Shown here: positions 33,699-41,482 of the stretch, piece by piece
Position numbering within the stretch: position 1 is the stretch's first letter
How the letters are laid out: the number at the start of each line of letters is the position of its first letter
DNA from: Clostridiales bacterium
Lineage (GTDB): Bacteria; Bacillota; Clostridia; Oscillospirales; Oscillospiraceae
DNA: 64,000 nucleotides
Assembly (NCBI GenBank): GCA_004557735.1
Contig: SFFV01000006.1
Coordinates: 1 to 64,000, forward strand
Reading direction: 5' to 3'
The notes under the pieces: generated by a model
The model's database searches: none
Told to the model about the DNA's origin: nothing
What the model saw: the letters and a program-made list of their open reading frames with translations, nothing else
Program-made: the position numbers and the translations under genes

Positions 33699-34598
33699 TT
33701 ATTCGCCGATGCGGTAGACGCGGCCCTTTTCCCGGGCGATTTTGTGCGCATTGAACGCCGCCGGTACCGCGCCGATGGCCGAGAAGAGGTAGAGCGTGAT
33801 GAGATTGTTCCGGTAGGCGTCGGTATCCACCAGCTCATGCATCCAGGCGAACGCCTGACCGAAGGTGAGATCCAGCTCCTTCGCCGCCGCGATCGCGATG
33901 TCTGCGCGGTTGCCGAGATAGACCGCAGCGAGCATCACAACGACGCTCACGGCGATGCCGAGAGCGGAGAGCTTGCCCGCGCCGCGGCGGTAGCCGCCGA
34001 TGGTGCAGTAGCCGAGCACCATGCCGGAGATCGCCGCAACATAGCCGAGCTGGCCGATGAGCACGATCGCCGCCGCGCCGATCAGCCCGCCGATGAGCGC
34101 GCCGAGGATGCCGCGGCCGATGTTTTCGGGCGTTTCGGCCTGAATGCGCTCGTTCTGATCCGCCTTGCGGCTGAGCTCCGTAAAGAGCGCCGGCGCGACA
34201 AGCTGCGGCACGCCGCCCGTCATGCAGCCGACCGTTGCGCCGACGGCGTGGGAGAGCTCGCAGCAGTTTTCGTAGCCGTTTTCATGCAGGAACGAGAGAA
34301 GCTCCGGCAGGAGCGTGTGGATCTTCCCGGCATAGCTTTTCGCCGCAGCACCGGGGCGGAGGGAAAAGATGACGCGCGTCCCCGCCGTTTTGCAGCCGGA
34401 TAGCTCCGGCCGCGCCTTAACAAGATCGCGGAAATCATCTTTTTCCGGCTCTTCCCCGCCGCGGAGAACGGAGACGACAAGCTCGTTGCGCCCCATCAGG
34501 ATCAGGAACGTATATTCCCCGCGCGTGCCGCAGTAGGTCGTGCCGTCGTGCGCCATGGAAAGGCCTTCCTGCTGAAGCAGCGTATCCGAAAGCTTCAT
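33699..34598 (-). CDS. Membrane protein of unknown function
   Basis: 299 residues from ATG 34598. A soluble N-terminal half (1-165, with SLRPGAAAKSYAGK and ENCCELSHAVGATVG) is followed by five hydrophobic segments from about 175, the first rich in glycine (GRGILGALIGGLIGAAAIVLIG), and a last one near the C-terminus. I recognise no family. It overlaps the end of hslO by 4 bases (ATGA), so it is made with Hsp33; a role in membrane or redox stress is only a guess. Confidence 0.8.
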   Translation of the reverse strand: MKLSDTLLQQEGLSMAHDGTTYCGTRGEYTFLILMGRNELVVSVLRGGEEPEKDDFRDLVKARPELSGCKTAGTRVIFSLRPGAAAKSYAGKIHTLLPELLSFLHENGYENCCELSHAVGATVGCMTGGVPQLVAPALFTELSRKADQNERIQAETPENIGRGILGALIGGLIGAAAIVLIGQLGYVAAISGMVLGYCTIGGYRRGAGKLSALGIAVSVVVMLAAVYLGNRADIAIAAAKELDLTFGQAFAWMHELVDTDAYRNNLITLYLFSAIGAVPAAFNAHKIAREKGRVYRIGE

Positions 34599-35485
34599 GC
34601 TTTTTTGTCCTCCTCCGGCGCGTTGAGCGCAGCGATCTCTTTGGGGGTGAAGCTGTACACGGCGTCGCAGAACTGGCAGCGCACCTCGATATCCTTCCGC
34701 TCCTCGCGCAGCGATGCGAGATCGTCCGCGGAAAGGCTCGCGAGCGCGCCGAGCACCCGCTCGCGGCTGCAATAGCACTTGTACGCCATGTCGCTCTCCG
34801 CCGTTTTGTGCCACCCGAGCCCCTTGAACACCTGCGCGATGACCGCCTCCGCGCCGTCCTCGTCGAGGATGGTCGTGAGCTGGTCCATGAGGAAGATGTT
34901 ATCCTCCAGCGCCTTGACGGTCTCCTCGGCGGCGTTCGGCATGAGCTGCATGATAAAGCCGCCCGCGGCCTTGACGCCGCCGTCCGGGTTCACAAGCACG
35001 CCGAGCGCGCACGCCGAGCCAAGCTGATCGCTCTCGGTGAGGAACGCCGCAAGGTCCTCGGCGATCTCGCCGCTCACGAGCGCGGCGGAGCCGGAGTACG
35101 GCTCGCGCAGGCCGATGTCGCGGCTGACCGTGAGAAGGCCCGTCTTACCGACCGCGCCGGAGACGTCGAGCTTGCCGTCCCGCTCGCGGATGGGAAGATC
35201 GACCTCGGGATGGGAAACGTAGCCGCGCACGTTGCCGGCGTTGTCCGACACCGCGAGGATCGTGCCGATCGGCCCGCCGCCCTGGATGCGCAGCGTGAGC
35301 GTGGCGTTTTCCTCCTTGAGCATTTCGCCGAGGAGCGACGCGCCGCAGAGTGTACGGCCGAGCGCCGCCGTGCCGACCGGGTGCAGACGGTGAATGTCTC
35401 GCGCGCGCTCGACCATGTCGGGCGCGGTGATGACGGATATTTTGGCCGTGCCGTCGTTCGTGACGGCACGAAGAATTTTGCCCAT
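34595..35485 (-). CDS. hslO: Hsp33 redox-regulated chaperone
   Basis: 296 residues, the family length. The N-terminal domain (RAVTNDGTAKISVI) and the zinc site CYC near 240 with CQFC near 271 are complete, so the oxidation switch should work. Holds unfolded proteins during oxidative stress in the cytoplasm. TAAGGAG is 8 bases before the ATG. It follows the methyltransferase gene by 78 bases and overlaps the membrane protein gene. Confidence 0.96.
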   Translation of the reverse strand: MGKILRAVTNDGTAKISVITAPDMVERARDIHRLHPVGTAALGRTLCGASLLGEMLKEENATLTLRIQGGGPIGTILAVSDNAGNVRGYVSHPEVDLPIRERDGKLDVSGAVGKTGLLTVSRDIGLREPYSGSAALVSGEIAEDLAAFLTESDQLGSACALGVLVNPDGGVKAAGGFIMQLMPNAAEETVKALEDNIFLMDQLTTILDEDGAEAVIAQVFKGLGWHKTAESDMAYKCYCSRERVLGALASLSADDLASLREERKDIEVRCQFCDAVYSFTPKEIAALNAPEEDKKA

Positions 35486-35563
35486 GGTTTTTTCTCCTTA
35501 AGATACTGACTGGCCGATGACGACGGAAGGGTCCCCTTATGCAATGGGAAGCATCCGTTGTCC

Positions 35564-36304
35564 TTACTCCTTCACGCACTCGGCGGTAAAAAACAGCCGC
35601 CCCTGGCTGTGCTGCGGGCCGTCCGTGAAGAGGCGGATGCTGCCGAAGCCCGCATCGACAAGCTGCTTTTCGAGCATCTCCGGCGTATAGATATACTCCG
35701 TATGCTCCTCCTGCTCGCGGCGGTAGGTCTTGCCCTTGACGCGGCGGAAAATGTCCATGCCGTAGCGCAGCTCGTTTTCCACGACCTCCGAGCGCCAGAG
35801 ACAGAGCGTATCGTCCTCCTCGTCCACAAAGCACTGCCCGTCGAGCGAGCGCATATGCCCCGGCGATAGGAAGTCAAAGCAGAGCGTACCGCCCGGCGAA
35901 AGGAAAAGATGCAGCCGCCGGAACACCTCCGGGAGCGTTTCGGGGCGCATGTAGTTCACGCCGTCGAGCGAGCATACCGCGGCGTCCACGGTGTCGTACA
36001 GGTCCAGCTCCTCCGCCCGCTGGCAGAGAAGCATCGGCGCAACGACGCCCTCCGGAAGGTCGCGGAGCTTCTGCTGGAACACCGAGAGCATTTCCGCCGA
36101 GGCGTCCACGCAGATCATTTCGTATCCGTGCTCCGCCAGCAGCAGCGAGAGCGTACCCGTCCCGCAGCAGAGATCCAAAACCGTATGAACGGCCCTGCCG
36201 CTGTGGGCAAAGGCCGTTTCATACCATGTCTCCAGCGCTTCGTACGGCACGTCCCCGGTCAGCGCGTCGTACCGCGCCGCGAGAGGTCCATAGCACTGGC
36301 TCAT
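35564..36304 (-). CDS. Class I SAM-dependent methyltransferase
   Basis: 246 residues from ATG 36304. The Rossmann motif VLDLCCGTGTLSLLLAEHG (about 41-59) binds S-adenosylmethionine, and later CVDASAEML and LSPGGTLCFDFLS follow. The substrate is unknown; small-molecule or RNA methylation are both possible. Its start overlaps the stop of yerC by 4 bases, so it is coupled to that regulator. Confidence 0.9.
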   Translation of the reverse strand: MSQCYGPLAARYDALTGDVPYEALETWYETAFAHSGRAVHTVLDLCCGTGTLSLLLAEHGYEMICVDASAEMLSVFQQKLRDLPEGVVAPMLLCQRAEELDLYDTVDAAVCSLDGVNYMRPETLPEVFRRLHLFLSPGGTLCFDFLSPGHMRSLDGQCFVDEEDDTLCLWRSEVVENELRYGMDIFRRVKGKTYRREQEEHTEYIYTPEMLEKQLVDAGFGSIRLFTDGPQHSQGRLFFTAECVKE

Positions 36305-36609
36305 TTTTCTTCCGCTTCCTTCTGCTCCTTCAGCCGGCGGAACGCCACGCTGTAGCCGTCCTCGCCGTACTGCAGCGAGCGGTTCACGCGGCTGATCGTC
36401 GCGCTCGAGGCGCCGGTTTTTTCCAATATGTCGTTGTAGATCATGCCTTCGCTGAGAAGCACCGCCACCTGATAGCGCTGCTCCATCGCCTGCAGCTCGG
36501 ATACCGTGCAAAGATCGTCGAAGAACTTCATCAGCTCCTCCACGGTGTTGAGCGTAAGGATCGCCTTATACATCTCCTCGTTGCGCGGTTTTTTCATGTG
36601 TTTATTCAT
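36301..36609 (-). CDS. YerC/YecD family TrpR-like regulator
   Basis: 102 residues. The TrpR-type helix-turn-helix (GMIYNDILEKTGASSATISRVN in parts) and the conserved EEMYKAILTLNTVEEL start identify YerC. Family members are small DNA-binding proteins of Firmicutes without a known ligand. The start may be Met1 (36609) or Met5 (36597); neither has a strong ribosome site. First gene of the yerC-methyltransferase-hslO unit. Confidence 0.9.
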   Translation of the reverse strand: MNKHMKKPRNEEMYKAILTLNTVEELMKFFDDLCTVSELQAMEQRYQVAVLLSEGMIYNDILEKTGASSATISRVNRSLQYGEDGYSVAFRRLKEQKEAEEK

Positions 36610-36669
36610 ACAGCTTTGTACCTGTGCCCTTTTTCATTTTAGCTTAGCGCCGCTTTAGCTAATAATTGT

Positions 36670-36698
36670 ATTGTAACGCGCCGCGGCAAAAAAGGCAA
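36670..36698 (-). promoter_or_regulatory. yerC promoter
   Basis: Minus strand TTGCCT (36693-36698), 17-base spacer, TACAAT (36670-36675). Confidence 0.7.
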
Positions 36699-36745
36699 GA
36701 TGGAGCTTTACACGATTTAAAGAGTGATTTTTGGTGAGAATGTTA

Positions 36746-36774
36746 TTGCCGAGCGGAGAAAAATACGGTATGAT
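36746..36774 (+). promoter_or_regulatory. Promoter of the NfeD/SPFH pair
   Basis: TTGCCG (36746-36751), 17-base spacer, TATGAT (36769-36774). Confidence 0.75.
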
Positions 36775-36806
36775 AGATATAACTAAAAGCAAGGGAGGTT
36801 ATTATC

Positions 36807-37256
36807 GTGTTTCCGCCTTCCGGAACGATCGTATTCTGGGTCGTGGCGCTCATCGTGTTTGTCCTCGTTGAGGCCGTGACCGCGGGGCTTATATCCATCT
36901 GGTTCGTTTTCGGCGCGCTCGTGGCGCTCATCTGCGCGGCGCTCGGCGCGGCGGTGTGGCTCCAGATCTTCTGGTTCGTCGTCGTCTCCGTCGCCACGCT
37001 CGTGCTCACGCGGCCGCTCGTGAAGCGGTATGTGGACAGCCGGAGCGTTGCCACCAACGCCGACCGCAGCATCGGCCGCACCGCCGTTGTCACCGAGCGC
37101 ATCGACAATCTTGCCGCCACCGGCGCCGTACAGCTCGACGGCGTTGTGTGGACCGCGCGCAGCGCCGACGACGCCGTCGCCATCGAAAGCGGCGAACGTG
37201 TCACCGTGCGCGCCATCGCGGGCGTAAAGCTCGTCGTGGAGCGCGCCGGACAATAG
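36807..37256 (+). CDS. NfeD-like membrane protein
   Basis: 149 residues, GTG start with GGGAGG 8 bases upstream. Two or three membrane segments (7-70) are followed by a small OB-fold domain with SIGRTAVVTERIDN, as in short NfeD/YbbK proteins. These partner SPFH proteins in membrane microdomains, and the SPFH gene follows 61 bases later. Confidence 0.9.
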   Translation: MFPPSGTIVFWVVALIVFVLVEAVTAGLISIWFVFGALVALICAALGAAVWLQIFWFVVVSVATLVLTRPLVKRYVDSRSVATNADRSIGRTAVVTERIDNLAATGAVQLDGVVWTARSADDAVAIESGERVTVRAIAGVKLVVERAGQ

Positions 37257-37317
37257 TCTTTCCTTTCCCCGCAGGCGTTTCCCACCGTACTTTATTTTTA
37301 TTTAGGAGGATAAAACC

Positions 37318-38202
37318 ATGATCGTATTGGGCATCATTCTCATTCTCGTGCTCATACTTATCATCACGAACCTGTGCGTTGTACAGCAGGCGCAGGCTTA
37401 CGTCATCGAGCGTCTCGGCGCGTACAGCACCACCTGGGGCAAGGGTCTCCATGTGAAGCTGCCGTTCATCGAGCGCGTGGCGCGCCGCGTCTCGCTCAAG
37501 GAGCAGGTCGCGGACTTCCCGCCCCAGCCCGTGATCACGAAGGACAACGTCACCATGCAGATCGACACCGTTGTCTATTTCCAGATCACCGACCCGAAGC
37601 TTTATACCTACGGCATCGAGCAGCCGATGGTCGCCATTGAAACGCTCTCCGCCACAACGCTCCGCAACATCATCGGCGATCTTGAGCTTGACCAGTGCCT
37701 CACGAGCCGCGACATCATCAACAGCAAGATGCGCGTCATTCTCGACGAGGCGACCGACCCCTGGGGCATCAAGGTCAACCGCGTGGAGCTCAAGAACATT
37801 CTCCCGCCGCGCGAGATCCAGAGCGCGATGGAAAAGCAGATGAAGGCCGAGCGCGAACGCCGCGAAGCCATCCTCCGCGCCGAGGGTGAAAAGCGCGCCG
37901 CCATTCTCGAAGCCGAGGGCGAAAAGGAATCCGCCATTCTCCGCGCCGACGCGAAGAAGCAGCAGCAGATCCTTGAGGCCGAGGGCCAGGCCGCCGCGAT
38001 CCTCGCCGTGCAGAAGGCGACCGCCGACGGTATCCGCCTGCTCAACGAGGCCGCCCCCTCCGATCCGGTACTGCGTCTGCGCGCGCTGGAGGCTTTCGCC
38101 GCCGCCGCCGACGGCAAGGCCACCAAGATCATCATCCCCTCCGAGATCCAGGGCATCGCCGGTCTTGCGCAGGGCATCGTTGAGTCCGTCAAGGACAACT
38201 GA
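37318..38202 (+). CDS. SPFH/band-7 protein (QmcA/YbbK-type)
   Basis: 294 residues. One N-terminal membrane anchor (2-20), the SPFH domain with AQAYVIERLGAYS and DNVTMQIDTVVYFQI, then an Ala/Glu-rich coiled coil with repeats of ILEAEGEKE type (about 170-240). Such proteins form rings on the membrane that organise proteases or lipids. AGGAGG is 8 bases before the ATG. Confidence 0.94.
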   Translation: MIVLGIILILVLILIITNLCVVQQAQAYVIERLGAYSTTWGKGLHVKLPFIERVARRVSLKEQVADFPPQPVITKDNVTMQIDTVVYFQITDPKLYTYGIEQPMVAIETLSATTLRNIIGDLELDQCLTSRDIINSKMRVILDEATDPWGIKVNRVELKNILPPREIQSAMEKQMKAERERREAILRAEGEKRAAILEAEGEKESAILRADAKKQQQILEAEGQAAAILAVQKATADGIRLLNEAAPSDPVLRLRALEAFAAAADGKATKIIIPSEIQGIAGLAQGIVESVKDN

Positions 38203-38226
38203 GCACCCCGTCCCCCGCGAACACCG

Positions 38227-38262
38227 CCGCAGCGCCGGCCATCCGTCCGGCGCTGCGGTTTT
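38227..38262 (+). terminator. Terminator of the SPFH unit
   Basis: A 12-bp stem (38227-38238 with 38247-38258) then TTTT. I see nothing in 38263-38440. Confidence 0.75.
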
Positions 38263-38444
38263 CCCCGCCAAAGAGCTGTTTTTCCCGGTTTTGCTGCCGT
38301 TTTTTGTGCCGGACTGCGCGGAACGATCCCCTTCGCGCAGCCGTTTTGTAACTTTTATACGTCGTTTTTCCGTTATAATGACGGTAGCCGATGGGAAAAA
38401 CCCGGTATAAACTGTGCTTATATCACAAAAATGTTTCGATTATG

Positions 38445-38473
38445 TTGACAGGCGGGATACAATGTGTTACATT
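38445..38473 (+). promoter_or_regulatory. Promoter with dyad, 105-residue conserved gene
   Basis: TTGACA (38445-38450), 17-base spacer, TACATT (38468-38473). The dyad AATGT-GTT-ACATT (38461-38473) overlaps the -10, a candidate repressor site. Confidence 0.65.
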
Positions 38474-38500
38474 TTGGTTACAAATTCGAGGTGATTTGAA

Positions 38501-38818
38501 TTGGCATCCGCTAAGAATGCGCTGATGTACAAGGGGCACCCGCTCCGCCGCAAGGACAACATCCTGTACTACGGCAGCATGTCCGACAAGTACATCATCA
38601 TGATGCAGATCATGGACACGAAACCGGTCGAGCCGGTTGCCGGTGCGGAAAGCGCCGGCGAGCTGAAGGTCGCCACCCGTGTGAGCGTCCAGCTGCAGCT
38701 CACCGACCCGACGGTCAAGAGTCGTGACCGCATCGTCAAGAAATCCGAAAAAGGCAGCCTGTACGCCGCCATGGACGTGGCGAGCGTTTGGCTTGAACGA
38801 GCGCTGACGAAGGACTGA
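38501..38818 (+). CDS. Conserved protein of unknown function, TTG start
   Basis: 105 residues starting at TTG 38501, chosen because GAGGTG stands 7 bases upstream and no ATG precedes the conserved YKGHPLRRKDNILYYGSMSDKY. The centre (VSVQLQLTDPTVKSRDRIVKK) and end (MDVASVWLERAL) look strongly conserved. I recall similar uncharacterised proteins from Oscillospiraceae but no function. No membrane segment; mixed alpha/beta. Confidence 0.8.
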   Translation: MASAKNALMYKGHPLRRKDNILYYGSMSDKYIIMMQIMDTKPVEPVAGAESAGELKVATRVSVQLQLTDPTVKSRDRIVKKSEKGSLYAAMDVASVWLERALTKD

Positions 38819-38864
38819 AGTTCCAAGACAGCGCACCGGCACCAGAAAAAGAGGTATGGGGATC

Positions 38865-40037
38865 ATGAAAAACTGCAAGAAACTGCTTTCCGTTATCGTT
38901 ACGCTTCTTCTGGCGGCGTCTCTGCTCACAAGCAGCGCGTTTGCCATTTCCGGCGAGGCCTTTATCGCAACGCCGGGCGAAGTCAATCTGCGCGACAGCG
39001 GCGGCTTTGACGGCAATGTTATCGACGCCGCCCCGCAGGGCGCCACCGTTTACGTTCTCGGCGACGCCGGCTATGGCTGGTACAAGGTGAGCTACAACGG
39101 CAAGACCGGCTACATGGCTTCCTACTACCTGCTCTTCAACGAGATCCCGTCCCCGGAGAATGTTGAGTCCGTTCCGGAAAAGGCTCCGGCGCAGGATACC
39201 GTACAGCAGCCCGTGCAGGAAGCTCCTTCGCAGACCTACGTTGCGCCTCCCGCGTCCGGCGACAGCAACGCCACCGTTCTCGGCTCCGGCATCTGCTTCC
39301 GCAGCGGTCCGAGCACCTACAGCAGCGTGATCGAAACGCTGGAGACCGGCACGCCCATCCGCGTGAACGGCGTCTGCGGGTCCTGGTACGAATGTGTGTA
39401 TAACGGCAGCACCGGTTACATCTACGGCGATTACGTCGTGCTCAACGGCACCTCCAAGACCTACACCATCTCCGCCGCGACCGTGTCCGGCGAGGACGGC
39501 ACGATCTACTCTGAGCCGCAGACCCCGGACACCACCGAAAATACCGTTACCGATGTGACGCCGCTCGATCCTCCCGCGCAGGCGCAGCCGGAGACCCCGG
39601 CCGAGGCTCCCGCCGTGGAAACGCCGGCAGAGGAAGCGCCCGCCGCGCCGAGCTTCACGCATAACGCCTCCGCAGCGCAGGCGATCGTGGATACCGCGAT
39701 GCAGTATCTCGGCGTGCCCTACGTCTGGGGCGGCACCTCTCCCGAAGTCGGCTTTGACTGCTCCGGTCTCGTATACTACTCCTACGGTCAGCACGGCTAC
39801 TCGCTCAACCGCGTGGCGCAGAATATGTACTACAACGGCGTGGACGTTGATCTCAACGACCTGCAGCCCGGCGACATCCTGCTCTTCGGCAGCAGCGTGT
39901 ACAATATCTGGCACGCCGCGCTCTACATCGGCGGCGGCAACTTCATCCATGCGCCATACTCCGGCGCCGTTGTGAGCATCCAGTCTCTCAGCAGCACCGC
40001 CGGTATGCGTCTTGTCGCGGCCCGCCGCATCGTGTAA
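38865..40037 (+). CDS. SH3b and NlpC/P60 cell wall hydrolase
   Basis: 390 residues. Signal peptide 1-28, two bacterial SH3 domains (about 30-85, 135-190), a Pro/Glu/Ala linker (210-265) and a C-terminal NlpC/P60 endopeptidase with the catalytic Cys in GFDCSGLVYYSYG (about 297), His in WHAALYIGGG (about 349) and a third polar residue in FIHAPYSG. It cuts the peptide of peptidoglycan outside the cell. Met4 of the longest frame (ATG 38865) is preferred since AGAGG then stands 10 bases away. It is 46 bases downstream of the TTG-start gene. Confidence 0.94.
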   Translation: MKNCKKLLSVIVTLLLAASLLTSSAFAISGEAFIATPGEVNLRDSGGFDGNVIDAAPQGATVYVLGDAGYGWYKVSYNGKTGYMASYYLLFNEIPSPENVESVPEKAPAQDTVQQPVQEAPSQTYVAPPASGDSNATVLGSGICFRSGPSTYSSVIETLETGTPIRVNGVCGSWYECVYNGSTGYIYGDYVVLNGTSKTYTISAATVSGEDGTIYSEPQTPDTTENTVTDVTPLDPPAQAQPETPAEAPAVETPAEEAPAAPSFTHNASAAQAIVDTAMQYLGVPYVWGGTSPEVGFDCSGLVYYSYGQHGYSLNRVAQNMYYNGVDVDLNDLQPGDILLFGSSVYNIWHAALYIGGGNFIHAPYSGAVVSIQSLSSTAGMRLVAARRIV

Positions 40038-40116
40038 CAGCTTGCCCCCGCTTATCCCTGCCTTCGTCTGACGCCCCTCAAAAGTGGCGGGACGATGATC
40101 CGGATACGGCATTTTT

Positions 40117-40146
40117 CCCCGGAGATCTCGGTCTCCGGGGATTTTT
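40117..40146. terminator. Terminator after the NlpC/P60 gene
   Basis: A 9-bp stem (40117-40125 with 40132-40140), then ATTTTT. Confidence 0.85.
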
Positions 40147-40156
40147 GTTCCGTCTG

Positions 40157-40201
40157 AAAAAAATGGCGCAGCCCCCGAAAGCCTTGGCTTTCGGGGGCTG
40201 C
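40157..40201 (-). terminator. Terminator of the 98-residue protein gene
   Basis: A 16-bp stem (40168-40183 with 40186-40201); on the minus strand it is followed by seven T. Confidence 0.85.
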
Positions 40202-40204
40202 CCT

Positions 40205-40501
40205 TTATTTTTGCACGGCGGACGCACGCATTCCCTGCACCTTGCAGGGGACGCCGTTATCCGCGGCGAGCTTTTCAAGCGTTTCGCTCAGGCGCGGCGC
40301 GGCGGCGTTGAGGATCTCCGCGGCCATACGGTCGCGCACGCTGTCGGAGGCATGGAGCAGGACGTTTGCCGCCATACCGCCGGAGAGGAGCGGCGCAAGC
40401 GGACTGCCGTTCTGCCTGAGCCGGTCGGCGACTTTGGGGAGGATCTCCTTTACCAGGACCTCATAATCGATATCGGAAAGTTCCATTTCCAGCTTTATCA
40501 T
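40205..40501 (-). CDS. Conserved hypothetical protein, 98 residues
   Basis: From ATG 40501 with AGGAGG 7 bases upstream. Begins MIKLEMELSDIDYEVLV and is mainly helical with no membrane segment. Similar short proteins with the same start occur in Clostridia without known function. Monocistronic between two terminators and the divergent HAD gene. Confidence 0.75.
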   Translation of the reverse strand: MIKLEMELSDIDYEVLVKEILPKVADRLRQNGSPLAPLLSGGMAANVLLHASDSVRDRMAAEILNAAAPRLSETLEKLAADNGVPCKVQGMRASAVQK

Positions 40502-40571
40502 CGTTTTTCCTCCTGTGGATGTTTCGCGGTCATTATACCACATGCTTCGCCATTCGTAAATCGCCCCGCTC

Positions 40572-40601
40572 TTGACATTCCGGCATGCCGTCCGTTATAC
40601 T
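40572..40601 (+). promoter_or_regulatory. Promoter of the HAD phosphatase gene
   Basis: TTGACA (40572-40577), 18-base spacer, TATACT (40596-40601). Confidence 0.75.
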
Positions 40602-40627
40602 TCGGCGCAGAAGGGAGGCCGATTTTC

Positions 40628-41422
40628 ATGGCATACGCTTTGATGGCCGCCGATTACGATCTCACACTCACGAATTCCGATCGAAATGTATCGGCACACA
40701 CGCGCGAGGCGATCCGCGCCGTATATGACTCAGGCAAATTCGTAACGCTCGCCTCCGGGCGGCTCGGCGGCAGCGCCGAGATCGCGAGAGAGCTTTTCCC
40801 CGGCGACGTGCCGCTCATTCTCGGAAACGGCGCGCTGGTGCAAAGCTGCATGACCGGTGAAACGCTTGCCGAGACTCTCATGGACGAGGCGGACGCGCTC
40901 ACGCTGCTCCGCTGGTGCCGGCGGAGGGCGAGCGCCGCCATCGTCTACGGCCGCAGCGGAATCTACACCGACCGGGAAAACACAGCCTCGGAGATCTACG
41001 CGCAGCGTTCCTCGTGCTCGCCGCGGCTTCTGCCCGCCCCCGAAGCGATCGCGCGCGAAGGGATATATAAAATACTGCTGCTCGGCCTGCCGGTGGCCGT
41101 CCGGCGCGCCGGGAAGACGCTGCACGCCGATCCCCCCTGTCCGATCGACTGCTTCACGTCCAGCCCGGAGGCGCTGGAGATCGTGCCGCCGGGCGTGAAC
41201 AAGGGCAGCGGACTGGCCCGTGCCGCGGAGCTTCTCGGCATTCCGCGCGAGGAGACCGTCGCCATCGGCGACGGCGAAAACGACATTGCCATGCTGCGCT
41301 GGGCCGGGCTCGGCATAGCGATGGCAAACGCGCCGGACAGCGTGAAGGCCGCCGCGGACGTTATCGCCCCCCACTGCGACGCCGACGGCGCCGCCTGGGC
41401 GATGGAGAAATACCTGTTATAA
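40628..41422 (+). CDS. Cof-type HAD phosphatase
   Basis: 264 residues. HAD motif I DYDLTLT (Asp9 nucleophile, Asp11), a C2B cap in the middle and motif IV GDGENDIAM near 214. Cof/YbjI-type enzymes remove phosphate from sugar phosphates or cofactors. The specific substrate is unknown. GGGAGG lies 10 bases before ATG 40628. Confidence 0.92.
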   Translation: MAYALMAADYDLTLTNSDRNVSAHTREAIRAVYDSGKFVTLASGRLGGSAEIARELFPGDVPLILGNGALVQSCMTGETLAETLMDEADALTLLRWCRRRASAAIVYGRSGIYTDRENTASEIYAQRSSCSPRLLPAPEAIAREGIYKILLLGLPVAVRRAGKTLHADPPCPIDCFTSSPEALEIVPPGVNKGSGLARAAELLGIPREETVAIGDGENDIAMLRWAGLGIAMANAPDSVKAAADVIAPHCDADGAAWAMEKYLL

Positions 41423-41431
41423 CCGTGCTGT

Positions 41432-41474
41432 AAAAAGGAAGCGCCAGTCTGTGCGACCGGCGCTTCCGCTTTTT
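41432..41474. terminator. Bidirectional terminator
   Basis: GGAAGCGCC (41437-41445) pairs with GGCGCTTCC (41459-41467), and A and T runs flank it, serving the HAD gene and the leftward catabolic operon. Confidence 0.85.
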
Positions 41475-41482
41475 GAGAGGAG

